Positions 22,537 to 33,463 of a DNA stretch of 64,000 nucleotides are shown piece after piece. The DNA is taken from assembly GCF_000516985.1 (NCBI RefSeq), contig NW_006917097.1, forward strand, positions 1,674,001 to 1,738,000, in the 5' to 3' direction. The stretch's first letter is position 1; the number at the start of each line of letters is the position of its first letter. The position numbers and the translations under genes were made by a program. Source of the DNA: Pestalotiopsis fici W106-1 (lineage: Eukaryota; Ascomycota; Sordariomycetes; Amphisphaeriales; Sporocadaceae). The notes under the pieces are model-generated. The model ran no database searches. It saw only the letters and a program-made list of their open reading frames with translations, and was not told the origin of the DNA.

Positions 22537-25119
22537 ATCTTGCAAATTCCCTCAATTTTGAGAAACCGACGCTGTAATGCAGACCGATTCGGTTTTGCTG
22601 ACGATAACCGACACGCGTTGAGACCAGCGGCTTCCATGGATTGAGTTGAGGCTTGGCGAGAATTCCCAAGATAGTTTATGCTTTTGAGATACCCAATGTC
22701 AAGAGACTTTTGCTCTCTTTAACCACCTCTTGTTTTGAATATTGTGGTTCCCACTTTGTCTTGGTATCATCTGTCAAAGCGCCGAAATCCAGGCAGAAGA
22801 CCTTTAGAGGAGCTGTGCCGGTCCCCATTGAGTGATGCAATGACCCGAGACATAGATAGCCAGCTCGTCCCACAATAAAGTGAGATGTTTGATGCCCTGG
22901 GCTCTGCGTTCATGCCCACTACTGAGTCGGCCGGTGTATTACTCGAGTGCGCCTTGCGACATTGCGATGATGTGCTCTCTTACTTGCCAGAATGAGTGAC
23001 CTCCCACTGCCAGCAAAACACAGTACTTCCTTTGGGTGTGCTCCCAGCTCATTGGAAGCTTGGGGGGCTCCCCAGGTGATGAACCATAGTGCCCCAGAGA
23101 GAAGACTGTAATCGGCGAAGGTAGATTGCGACGCCTCCTAGTCCAAACCGACTGCTCTCCGTGTCCAAGGGGATTGCGACGAAGCAATGACTAGATAGTT
23201 GTGGTGGAGCCATGGCGCAAGTCCAAGTCCATCTTCCCAACAAAGTCCTTAGATTTAATGATGGGATGACTCCTAAGGCATTGAATATGTCGGCGCAAAG
23301 TCGTGTCATGTCTGAAGCCCCATGTGCTCAAGCCGGACAAGCAGTGGCAGGATAGCACAAAGAGTTGTGCGCCGACAAGCAGCCAAAGAATTGAAAATAA
23401 CACATTGCTGTGAAAGAATTATTCGAAACGCGCAATGTCGAACTTGGAAAATCGACGTTGTCTTTAGCTGTTGTTTGTCGGCAGAAATGCGACCGCTGGT
23501 GTATAGTTGAAAAATGGGGGGTGGGTTGGGGAGGAAGGTGAAGAAGTAGGAAAGTGCAGGTTCGAGATTGGGCGAGAATATGCAAGGTACCAGACCGCTC
23601 GGGCAGCAGTTGACTCGGACCCTATGTGCCTACCTACCTTGATGTACCTAGTAAGTATTTCATGTAAGCTCACTACCTAATAGTTGTGACGTCACAATCT
23701 TAATTGTGCGGTCACAGGAAGTAAGAATCACGGTTCAGGAGATTGGTACTGCTGCTCAGCTTGGTCGTTTGGCGTGCGCAGAGCTCAGGACTACCACAAA
23801 GCGACAACCCAACACAGTCCGGCTGTGTCCCAAGATGCAGAGCACAAAAGTTACCAGAGAAATTACTCGTTGAGACATCTCCTAATCAAAAGCAACCAGC
23901 TATTTATGACTACTCATCAAAGCTTACAAAAAAAAAAAAAAAAAAAATTGAGGGTGGTGAATTGTTGTCAGGGGCGGCCGGCAAACTCGGCACGTCGCTG
24001 AATCCACCCATTGACTCTCTGCCTCACTTCTCAGCCTAAGAGAGCCTAAGCGTAGAATCTGACTTGAGTCTTTACTTGCAAATAGACACTTGTGAAATGC
24101 TGTTTTCTACTTGTATCGTCCCCATCTCTTTCTGGACATAAATTACACGGGGTTTCTTGGTCAATCATCTAGTGTTATCATGAATCTACATCCAAGTTCG
24201 ACTGACGAGGGACTTCTAGCACTATAGGTTTTCAACCCATAGGCCAGAAAGGTTTTAAGAAGTCATTCAATGCCTTGTTTCCTCCTCGACAGTATGAGTA
24301 TTCTGATTCTTCAATGTAATCAACTTTTCAAAGACGATTGAGACGGGAAAAGTTTCTGCCGATGTCCTCATATCCCCGTGTTTCTTCTTCAGTCCGAGGC
24401 ACGGCGCCAAGGGTGCCAGGCATGCCTTGCTATCCAGAACATCCAAGGTTAAATATGTGAAGGTGTTGCACAAGGCCTATGCAGCGAATCAATATACACG
24501 TCTGTGCCTTGCCGGAAAATCAATGACAAGCTCAAATGACCACACAAATCGAAAGTCTTTACTACCGGTACCAATCCTCCTGCGTACCTATCTTTGATTT
24601 GTTAACCAATAAAACTTCCGACTTGCATACAGACCGAAGCCAGTAGATTCCATTGACATGTACTTGAAAGTTGCTTCTCTGTTGATCCCTCAGTCTCGCC
24701 AAGGAGAAACATGGGCAAACGGTGGACTACCTTGGGTATAGTCTTCCGTTTGCTAGGACTCCCTACAAGAACATAAAGTAAATATCAGCCAACTAGACGT
24801 CCAAGAAGATCCGCACTCGTTACACAAGAACAAGGTGCCTGTATTCAATTCTATTGGCTGAGTACAGTGCAGTCCTTTTACCAACAGAAGACAGCTAGAA
24901 TACGTCGTCGTTTGCACAGTCTTAGCATTCCTCAGAAGCAAGGCAAACGCCTTAGGGACAACTTACCTCAAATATCTAAGGCGTCCATCTGCTTTACTCG
25001 TATATCTTCCTCAATTTGATGCTAGAACTCGTTTCTATTTTTTTTCTTCTCCAACGTACTCATCGGCTTCGGTTCATACAAACAACAAAACGACGTTTTC
25101 CCCGGAAACACATCTCCCC
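22537..25119. other. Intergenic, no supported gene
   Basis: Several frames of 60-95 codons overlap on both strands (for example 22939-23403 minus) without motif or codon preference. A run of about 18 A interrupts the sequence at about 23930. No tRNA or other RNA gene was seen. Confidence 0.5.
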
Positions 25120-25140
25120 AAAATTTCCTGACTCTATAAA
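25120..25140 (+). promoter_or_regulatory. Core promoter of the acidic protein gene
   Basis: AAAATTTCCT (25120-25129) is followed within a few bases by CTATAAA (25134-25140), about 97 bases before the start codon at 25237. The same AAAATTTCCT plus TATAAA pairing stands before the next small gene at 25986-26000. Confidence 0.5.
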
Positions 25141-25236
25141 GACTTCTAAGAAAATCCCGACCAAGCCTTCACTCAGAAATACAACAGCCTGATCTTCAGA
25201 GCCTAGTCGAGACTCATATCTGTCCACATATCCACA

Positions 25237-25677
25237 ATGTCCAGCTCCAACAATAAGACCGGCTCAGCTCTTGGCAACTCCAGGGGCGAGAGTCCCTCGG
25301 CCAAGAATGGCTTCATAGACTCCCGATCCAACTACCAAATCACCAAGCAAGGCGGCTGGAAGTCCATGTACCACATGATGTTCCACTACAATCTTGATCC
25401 TACCAAGGACGAAGACTGGCAAGAGGCCAAACGCATCGTTGAAGGTGTTCGCCAGGGAGATATGGATCAAGCCCGAGCAGAGGCATCAGGCCGTGAGCGC
25501 GGCGTCGAAAATGATGGCGATGGTGGTGGCGATGATGATGATGATGTTGATGAATATTGTGACGACGACGATGATGATGATGATGAGGAGGAGGAGGAGG
25601 ATTATGATGACGAGGATTATGATGATGGTGGGGGAGACGATGGTGATTGTGGCTCTGATGATTACGAAGACTACTAG
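25237..25677 (+). CDS. Small acidic-tailed protein, unknown function
   Basis: An intronless 146-residue protein with two parts. The N-terminal 75 residues include NYQITKQGGWKSMYHMMF and DPTKDEDWQEAKRIVEG, a compact segment with conserved-looking Trp, Tyr and acidic residues. From about residue 92 to the end it is almost entirely Asp, Glu, Gly and Tyr, encoded by GAT/GAC/GAG repeats. A good TATA box lies about 100 bases upstream, and an ACAATG start context fits fungal initiation. I do not recognise the family. The acidic tail could bind basic proteins, but this is only inferred. The next gene downstream has a very similar promoter layout. Confidence 0.7.
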   Translation: MSSSNNKTGSALGNSRGESPSAKNGFIDSRSNYQITKQGGWKSMYHMMFHYNLDPTKDEDWQEAKRIVEGVRQGDMDQARAEASGRERGVENDGDGGGDDDDDVDEYCDDDDDDDDEEEEEDYDDEDYDDGGGDDGDCGSDDYEDY

Positions 25678-25985
25678 CGTTCAAGGATTCACTCACATGA
25701 ATTCATGTGCAGCGCATGAATGATGGCAACATTAGTGGACAACACCATCATTCTCCTGATGGACCCCAAATAAAGCCAATTGCTTTGTCCTTGTGCTATT
25801 CCGTCAGGGGCACCACTTTACTGGTTTGCTGCTTAAACTATCCATATTCCTCCTGCCTTGAGTGATGCCACGATAATGAATGATTTCGATTCACGGCCTT
25901 TATATCTGGTAAACATCAAGGCATCTCATTCTAGTGCTCAATCACCAATGTCTCTAGCGGTGCGTCTGGCGGTGAATTACCACGG
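25678..25985. other. Intergenic between two small tandem genes
   Basis: This is the 3' UTR of the acidic protein gene followed by the promoter of the microprotein gene. No coding frame is supported. Confidence 0.6.
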
Positions 25986-26002
25986 AAAATTTCCTATAAA
26001 TA
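25986..26002 (+). promoter_or_regulatory. Core promoter of the 30-residue protein gene
   Basis: AAAATTTCCT (25986-25995) runs directly into TATAAATA (25995-26002), about 190 bases before the start codon. A leader rich in ACAAAC/ACAGACAA motifs and a run of 16 A follows. Confidence 0.5.
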
Positions 26003-26186
26003 CGACATGAAGTCCCCTACAAGCCCAATCTTCTTTGGACAACAAAACAGACAACAAACCGACAAAAAAAAAAAAAAACATACAAAGATACAAAGATACT
26101 CGAAATCCTAGCGATTAACCTCTCGCAAATCCAGAATTCTCAATCATAAGTGACAAACTAAATCAAATCCATCAACTCGTAGCAAA

Positions 26187-26279
26187 ATGGCAGGCGTTTG
26201 CCGCAAGCACGGTGCCTATTCTGGAAAGGTTTGCACTTTCTGTATCAAGGTGTCAAAGGCCTTGTCTTTCTTCAAGTGA
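26187..26279 (+). CDS. 30-residue Cys/His microprotein
   Basis: ATG in an AAAATGG context opens a 30-codon frame with Cys5, His8, Cys16 and Cys19 spaced C-x2-H-x7-C-x2-C, then a hydrophobic Phe-rich end (LSFFK). Four ligands in this spacing would suit a minimal zinc-binding loop. The frame has its own TATAAATA promoter and a purine-rich leader like that of the neighbouring acidic protein gene. It is too short for most gene finders. It could be the first exon of a longer gene, but no strong donor is present before the TGA. The zinc-binding idea is an inference from residue spacing only. Confidence 0.5.
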   Translation: MAGVCRKHGAYSGKVCTFCIKVSKALSFFK

Positions 26280-26656
26280 CAAGCGAGAGCAGGCACGGGA
26301 TTCTAGCGGCAAATGGATGGGTTGAGGAGATATGTATTCGAGGACATCATAGGGAAATAGCCGGGATATCTGGACTCATCAGAAGAAACGCCGCGAGTAG
26401 ACAGTCAGAATCTTGAAAACATTATAATATCGATTTGGTACATGACACCTTGCTGTAGGTTATGATATGCGTGGGAAGAAAGTGTACGACGTGGCCATCT
26501 CCCTCATCTCCTTGGAACAGAACGACCGTAGAAATATTGCGATGGGGCATGATTTTCCTGCCCAGATTAATTTATGTATCAATAAAATCAACACAAGATC
26601 ACTGCTCGACAAATCATTGCCATGTCATCTCTAGCGAGTTTATTGAATCTATTTGC
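26280..26656. other. Convergent 3' region, no gene seen
   Basis: This is the 3' UTR space between the microprotein gene (plus) and RRD1 (minus). No supported frame. Confidence 0.6.
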
Positions 26657-28159
26657 TTAGTCTTTGGCCCACGGTGCCTTTGTAACTGTAATTTGAGCAT
26701 CTGTTGAGCCGGCTGCTGGTGCAGTAGGCCTGGGAAGAGGCTGGCTTGCCGGAAAAGGCGTTCGGATAGATGGATTCACTGATGTTGCCTGCGTGGGTGG
26801 TGGTCTTGTTGTTGGCACACCCGATGCCCATGGCGCTTGCATTGGTGGTGGCATATTCCCGGGTTTTGCCCACGGAGCCGCCGTTCCAGCGCTTGTGCCC
26901 GAGTTGTTGGACTTGAGCGCAGCTGAAGCTATGGGTTGATTTACCATATGTACAGACTGCTGGGGTTCCTTGGCATCAGGGTCTCGCTCCCACGAGAGAA
27001 GAGAGCCAAAAGGAAGGTGTTGTACAACGGGGAATTTTGAGAGAACTTCGCCGTTAAACATTTTGAGCATTCCCTATTGATATAGATTAGAGTCAAGTTT
27101 TCATCCAGCCAGGATTAGATGTGCAGAACTTACAGAGTTGATCTTGCCCCATCCTAGTTTGACTTGGGACAAGGAGTGCAATACAGAGCTATGCTCACCA
27201 AACGGCCCCGTTTTCACATCGTAGATGAACCCAACGGCAGAAAAGTACATGTTGGTCTCCCGGTAGTCTTGCACTTTGTCAGCTTTGGAAACTGCATCCA
27301 GCCTGGGAGCACCGAAGCGCGACCCCTCCATCGGCATCTCCTCATTGTCACCAATCGGTCGTGTGAGTTGCGCTGAACCGTAAATGTATGGCTGAAAGGA
27401 GTGATCGTCGAGACCCCAAACTCCGTGTGACCCGGCGGGCTCAAGTGTGTACGTCAAGATGAGCTTCCGAACAACCCTAAGGTATGGTTCAAAGGCGCCG
27501 AGAACAATATTGCGCTCGATCTCGCCATCTTGCTGACCGTCTTTGAAGGCACCAAGCTTCCAGAGCCCAATGAGGAACGCAAGGAAACTGAGTTCGTGCC
27601 CAGTACCATAGTCCAGCCGTTGGGGGCTTCCAAAAGCGCCAAGGAGGTATGCTTTCAGCTCCTCCTCAGCTGTCACGCCATTCTGACCAGGAGAAGAGCC
27701 AAACTTCAGGATAGACTGAGGTAGACACTCCTCCAGCAGGCTAGACGCTCTCTCGTCCAGAATCTTGTACCATTTTCGGAAGCTGACATTTCCGAACCTC
27801 CTCGGCCCCTTGTCTGGTGGCGCTTCGTCAATAAACGACTCTAGTTTGAATAAGAGCTGCTGAATGCTTTGCACAGACTTGGCCGGTTGTGTTTCCAATT
27901 TCGAGCCGATTTCGAAGGTTTGTACCTTCTCTTTCCCATCTGAGCCCTTGGACTTCCTGGGGCACATGGCCCGGTTCAGCTGCAGTACGAATATGCCAAT
28001 ATCCCTATATGCTTTGGACACGAGAAACCTGGACACATCTGGACCATCGTTGATCTCCTTCGTGGGGCTGACAAATGCATGTATTGTACTGGGGTCGAGG
28101 ACTTCAAGAGTCACAAATGGGGATTTGGCATTGAATGTTGGATTTGGAGAGGGCTCCAT
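26657..28159 (-). CDS. RRD1: Serine/threonine phosphatase 2A activator (PTPA)
   Basis: Two exons (27134-28159 and 26657-27073) encode 480 residues; the 60-base intron (GTAAGT donor, TAG acceptor) is phase 0 and splits KINS from GMLKMF. PTPA family motifs run through the protein: [16 protein letters not shown] near the start, [21 protein letters not shown] in the middle, [20 protein letters not shown], and [19 protein letters not shown] at the end of the fold. PTPA is a peptidyl-prolyl isomerase that activates PP2A catalytic subunits. The C-terminal extension of about 110 residues is Pro/Ala-rich and resembles the long tail of fungal RRD1-type proteins. I choose the ATG at 28159; the frame is open upstream to 28231 but from a TTG. 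Confidence 0.92.
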
Positions 28160-28938
28160 TGGCAGCAGACAAGTGGGAGTTGGACAGGCTGCCAGTGTAG
28201 AGAGGCCGGCAGATAGACGGTAGATGCTCAAAGTCTGGCTTGAGATAGCTCGAGAAACCTATGGTGAAGGAGCTGCTTCAAGTCAACGGTGAAAGTATGT
28301 AAATGTCTGGCGGGATATCTGTGTCGGTCTCAGTATCCGGGCTTAATGTTCCAGTAGTTTCGTTGTTCAGGTCTCGAACCCCTACGGAAAGCTAGGAGGC
28401 TCTTTCAATCAGTGTGGAGAGGTGACTTCAACTCAACCCCGCGGTCGCATCTTTCCATTACCTACCTATTTATGCCCCACCATCCATGACAGAATGCACA
28501 AAATCAACTTGCCAGGAACAGGGGTGGGTAATGTACGTACCGATCTATCTTAGGTCCCGCAAGCACCTTTTTGTGGGCCGCAGGCGCGTCGCGTACCGCT
28601 GACAACCCTGAGAACTGAGACCCTACATAATGTACCTACTCGATGAAGGGATTCAGAATTGGTGAAGTCAAAAACTATCCTACGGTATTTGCTCACCCAC
28701 GCACCGGCACTCACTTGGCAACCTTATGAAAATCATCAAAATCACTGCACTCGAAGATTAAAACGTTGAAACGGCCGCGAATTTTACTGAAACGAGAAAC
28801 TTCGCCAAAGCTCACGCCTTCCCGTCGCGACCTGCACCTATGTGGTGATGAACCTCATTGCCCTTTTTGTGCAACCATCAAGACCAAAGTCTCAGTTGAT
28901 ATTGCTATTCTGGGTTCATTTCACCAAAGGCTAGGAGG
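28160..28938. other. Divergent promoter region
   Basis: The region is shared between RRD1 (minus) and the large unknown protein gene (plus). A GGTCTCGAACCCC motif near 28371 resembles a tRNA B box, but no A box or acceptor stem accompanies it. Nothing coding is supported. Confidence 0.6.
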
Positions 28939-31623
28939 ATGCCGCGGTCTACCATTGATGCTCGACGTGCTATCGAAAGCCTTGACGAGGATGACGCCTC
29001 ATCAGGTTCAGACAATGAAGAAGGCATACCTGCGAGATCCCCAAGGAAAGCGCCTCTTTCCGTGACACCTACTCTTTCTATTAGGTCCCGGGGAGGCAAA
29101 CGCCGCTCCGCTGCAGAACTTCTCCAATCTGCCGAGTCACACAAGCGCCGGAGGACTTCCAGTTTTGCTGGGGCTGTAGAGTTGTTGCGGGGCCCAGGGT
29201 CGCTTCAGTCTCGAAACGCCGGCAGCCACAATTCCTCCGAATCACCTCGAATTGCTCAGGCCCGCGTTGGAGATGATCAATCGTCCAGAGATGGACACAA
29301 TGTACAACACAATCACGAGGATGATGCCGTCGATCCAGCAATGGTAGATTTAGTAAATAGCTTGGGGTCATCTCAGGAAGTAGTAGCAGTTGCCGACAGC
29401 CAGGACCTTGGAGGGGCCCACAATCGAAAGGATAGCAACCGTGATGTATCCGATATCGATCTAGGCCACAATGACCAAGAGGAACTCGCTTCAATCTCTA
29501 ACGAGATGGAGTTGGGAGATACGGATCTCAGCCATGAGCCTGCAAGGAAGAAACCTTCAACTCAAGACCAAAGGAATTCACCTACTCAGATTCCAAACGG
29601 CGTTGTGACAAGGGCGGCCGCGGCTGATCCTGTCGACACTATCAACGGACTGCAAGTAAGCGATTCGGCTGAAGCAATTAGTCACCAGTCTGCGAGGAAA
29701 TCTAGACCGATACTCTCTCCTGAGATACACGAGATTGGTGTTATTGTCCCCGCGAGCCCGAATGGTGCACAAGCACAAAATGCGTCGGAAGTCCAGTCCC
29801 GTGACAACATCGACCGTATGGTTACAGACCTGCAAGAACCTGAAGTGTCTTCTCGGAAGCCAAAGGTGCTGGATCAAGATAGACTTTCTCGGAGCAGTAA
29901 ACACAACACACCTCAGAATGGTAGCATTCAGGACAAGGATCAGGACTCAGTACCTTCAGGCCAAGGCCAAAAGCGGGATACAGCATCGAGCTTGGGAACC
30001 AATCTCCCCGTACTCCAGCTAGTTTCGAAAGACCGCCGCATAGACGAGAATGCCGTGGTTAGATCCAATACCGACGAAAAGAGGCCGAAACCAAAGCAGT
30101 CAAAAAGTGGAAAGGCTCATGAGATAAATGCTGCCAGCAGCCCGAAACGCAATGTTTTCAGCAGAGCTGAGCCTGCCAAAGAGACTCGGACAAAGCCATC
30201 TCCTGTTGTGCCGGTTAATGATGAGCTCGACATTGCAGATGACGAGGAATTGTTCGTAACACCAGAAGACCCGAACATTGATGCAGGCGATGACTCAATA
30301 TCCGATCTTGATGAGGAAGAAGAATTCGATCCGAACCGTCATGCATCACAATTAAGGCATGATGTGCGAAGATTTCGTGATGGCCAAGTTGAAGATATTG
30401 ATGACTCTGCGTTCTTCGACGCGCCTTCGAGTGACTCCGTCGTCACTATTCAACTGCCGTCGGATTCTTTCTCGCAAGCGAGAAATTTGATGCAGCGTCT
30501 CGGCTGGTCTGCCATATCCAACAACTGGGAAAAGCTGTTGACCGAAAAGCAAATCCCCGAGACAAGACCAGCACAGCACATGACAAGCTACCTTATAAAG
30601 CTTGGCCGAGTTCTCTCGGAGGCGCCCTCTGCTGCAGACTTGCCAGCACAAAACGACTTTTTGAAAGAACACAGTGAGATGATGAAGCGCTATTTTTCCA
30701 AGATTGATCGCGACGTAGACAATATCAGAACGCACTGGCTTTCCTTTAAGCGTGGGGCCAGCGAGCTGAACAACGACGTGGATGCACAACAGGGCATAGC
30801 AAAAGATCTCGTACGACTCGTCATCCCCTTGCTCATTGCAATCCTTGGGAGAGGATGGGCATTGGGGCAGAAGATCAAGGGATCATTCTTCACCGATTTC
30901 ACCATCTCGATCCTTGCTCGACTTCTCGGGTGGACGGAAAAGCTATATCGTCCTCTAATGCGTGAGTTGAGGCATCGCCCACTCAGACCGGAATCGAAGT
31001 CGGAGAACTTAGCACGGGAAGCCCTTGGGCCGATTTTGGCGACTCTGCGAGAAACACTCAACGATGCGCCTAATAGACTGCGACAAGAGGAGCAAAAACT
31101 GCTGCACACGCAGAATGACCGCCAATACATGTTACAAATGCAAGAAAGGATCAAGCGGCGGCGCCAGGCTCAGGCAGAGGCGGAAAAGAAATCACTCCGT
31201 GAACACAATCGCAAAGCCGCTTTGGCCCTTCGCGGCAATCTTCCGAATCCTCGTAGACCAAGACTGGCAGCGAATCCTGATAATGACGGCGTCGGCGGCG
31301 GCGGCTACTCTCAGCCGAGTAATGCTATAGTAAAATCAGATGCTCGCAAAAGTCGTCGACTGCCCGCCAAATCAGTGGAGCTGGAACAATGGAGAAAAGA
31401 AGAGGAGGTGTCACTCATCAAACATCTGAAAGACGCTTTCGACCACAACCCGCCTCGATTGCCCAAGCTTTCGTCCATGGTAGTAATGATAGGCCACAGT
31501 GGAAACGAAATCAAGCGAAGAGCGACACTGTTGCTTCCATTGATGTTCCTCACGGCGTCCCCAGAAAAGTCAGAGTTGCAAATCCACGCCATGACCGATG
31601 ACCTCATCAGCAACTGGCGTTGA
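28939..31623 (+). CDS. Large unknown protein, probably nuclear
   Basis: An intronless 894-residue protein. The N-terminal 490 residues are charged and disordered, with basic clusters that could act as nuclear signals (RGGKRRS, HKRRRTSS) and an acidic stretch (DLDEEEEFD). A more ordered, helical region begins at about residue 508 (SQARNLMQRLGWSAISNNW) and continues to about 720, including a hydrophobic segment (LVRLVIPLLIAILGRGWALG). A long charged helix covers about 725-770. The C-terminal 80 residues start LEQWRKEEEVSLIKHL and contain HSGNEIKRRATLLLPL, which resembles a SANT/Myb-type helix set. I do not recognise the family and offer no function beyond a likely nuclear role. It is transcribed divergently from RRD1. 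Confidence 0.75.
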   Translation: MPRSTIDARRAIESLDEDDASSGSDNEEGIPARSPRKAPLSVTPTLSIRSRGGKRRSAAELLQSAESHKRRRTSSFAGAVELLRGPGSLQSRNAGSHNSSESPRIAQARVGDDQSSRDGHNVQHNHEDDAVDPAMVDLVNSLGSSQEVVAVADSQDLGGAHNRKDSNRDVSDIDLGHNDQEELASISNEMELGDTDLSHEPARKKPSTQDQRNSPTQIPNGVVTRAAAADPVDTINGLQVSDSAEAISHQSARKSRPILSPEIHEIGVIVPASPNGAQAQNASEVQSRDNIDRMVTDLQEPEVSSRKPKVLDQDRLSRSSKHNTPQNGSIQDKDQDSVPSGQGQKRDTASSLGTNLPVLQLVSKDRRIDENAVVRSNTDEKRPKPKQSKSGKAHEINAASSPKRNVFSRAEPAKETRTKPSPVVPVNDELDIADDEELFVTPEDPNIDAGDDSISDLDEEEEFDPNRHASQLRHDVRRFRDGQVEDIDDSAFFDAPSSDSVVTIQLPSDSFSQARNLMQRLGWSAISNNWEKLLTEKQIPETRPAQHMTSYLIKLGRVLSEAPSAADLPAQNDFLKEHSEMMKRYFSKIDRDVDNIRTHWLSFKRGASELNNDVDAQQGIAKDLVRLVIPLLIAILGRGWALGQKIKGSFFTDFTISILARLLGWTEKLYRPLMRELRHRPLRPESKSENLAREALGPILATLRETLNDAPNRLRQEEQKLLHTQNDRQYMLQMQERIKRRRQAQAEAEKKSLREHNRKAALALRGNLPNPRRPRLAANPDNDGVGGGGYSQPSNAIVKSDARKSRRLPAKSVELEQWRKEEEVSLIKHLKDAFDHNPPRLPKLSSMVVMIGHSGNEIKRRATLLLPLMFLTASPEKSELQIHAMTDDLISNWR

Positions 31624-33463
31624 CCTGTGTAGAAGACAAAAGGGTGGAGGATGGGAGGAACATATCAATCTAGATACCTTAGATTAGATATCTTGCATGG
31701 TTCAAATTGTTTCGTTGAGCGTCACCTTGAAATACCCCTCCCTAATGTACATTTTTGCACCATCAATTGTCCCGCATCAAGAGATAGAAAGATTGCGGAG
31801 TAGTTTGAAATAAATCATGACCGATATGACGGGATGAGTATATACCTGCTCTTGAATGCAGTTGTGTGTGGTGTGGTATCTTGAGTATGAAGGAATTCTA
31901 ACGATCAGCTTTGCATTGCTTGAACTTCCCCTATGTGTAAACCACAACACGTCTTGCATGGGACGATATAGTATGCGTCTCTAGAGTACCAATTTCTGGA
32001 CGAGGCGGTGGCCCTATTATAGGGTTGACCTCGAACCTATTACCTTAGCACCTTAATCATTCCAGATATCTCAATAAGCTTCCATGAGTCTGTGGTATGA
32101 TTTGTTGGTGTGCATATTTCTCTCATCAGACTTTGTATATTTCTTTCGCTGTTTAGCATTTTGATAGTTTCTGTGGACATGAATATCCAGTGAGCTCAAG
32201 TCTCGAATAACATATTTACAGCTATACTATAACTAATCAACTATTATTATCTACTACAATATACCTTTCTTTGTCTGCTATTGGCATGGAATGATAGAGT
32301 TTGATCTACGAGGATGCCGAGAGGCACATCCCAGACTTGACACGTTTGTGAAAACGGCGCTGCATAATGTCCAAGGACGAGCTTAGCATGAAGCTTCGAT
32401 AGCATGAGGAAGGAAGCTAATATGATTGGCTTCTCCCGCTAATGCAGTGATTGGGGGGCCGCTAGCCAAGGGGTGGATGGACCCCTGGGACCTTCTGATT
32501 AACGAGGAGGGTCCTGATCTGATGTCCCTAGATGTCCCGCCATTGGAAGGATTGGAAGCCGAAAGAGAGGCAGCAGACAATGTGACAGACACATGGGACG
32601 GGGACCAAGACACCAGAGACCCTGTCCATAGGCCCCATAGAAACATTTTTGTTTGCCCAAGGCCCTGGTGCAGTCCCCCCCCCAGCATCCCCAAAGGTGG
32701 AGTGGATGAGGGACAGCAAATGGATGCGACCTTCTCTGAGCGCACTTCTCTCAATGCCAAACCCTTCAACACCAACTTCAATTCTTGAACACATGTACCG
32801 CTAGGCTTTGTGGTCGCCAAAAGTTTAAGCTTGGTGTTTATATAAAATCGGTGTCAACAAAAGTCTTCTCGGACTTCCCAAGAGTAAGAGGTATGTACCC
32901 AACGTATTACCATCTCTATCTATCTGTCTCTCCTAGAGTTGCACTGCACCAGTCCGCATCTCGAGCTACCCTTGCTGCACTATCGCCTGTTAAGCGCTCA
33001 TTGGCACCAAACCCAAAGAGAAAAAAAGAGGCCAAGGAGCTCGACTGGTCAATCTCCCCCCATTTGACAACCAGCCCACCCTCCCTTATGTGACGTGTCG
33101 TAGGCGCGCATCACCAACTGTACTGTTTGAGAGGCCTGAGATATCGGCAGAACCATAGAAACACAGAGGCGTGCCCATTGGGTTGTCTTGGGCACCTTTT
33201 CTTTCCTTCTTCCAGTGTCTTGTTTCGAATACTGTTGAATGCGCGATTGGGAGCACCCCCGAGAGCTTCCCATATATATACACACTACTTGAGCTAATAA
33301 TACGCGCGCAATTTCCAGGGAAACTGATTTGCCGCAGACCCCTTTCTGAATATCTATCTCCCTTTCTACCTACCTTAGGTATCTTCGGAATACAGTCTCT
33401 TCCAGCATACGCGCTCGTTTTCTTTCGGCAGAGAAGCTTGCTTCCTAGTTTCTAGAGCCCAAC
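31624..33463. other. Intergenic, promoter of the coiled-coil gene
   Basis: Opposed frames at 32383-32820 (minus) and 32426-32788 (plus) have no motif. A CATATATATACAC tract at about 33270-33283 may be the TATA region for the gene starting at 33464, and a CTTTCTACCTACC tract follows. Confidence 0.5.

Noticed and set aside
28340..28400. tRNA at a GGTCTCGAACCCC motif
   Set aside because: No A box, no acceptor stem and no T run nearby.
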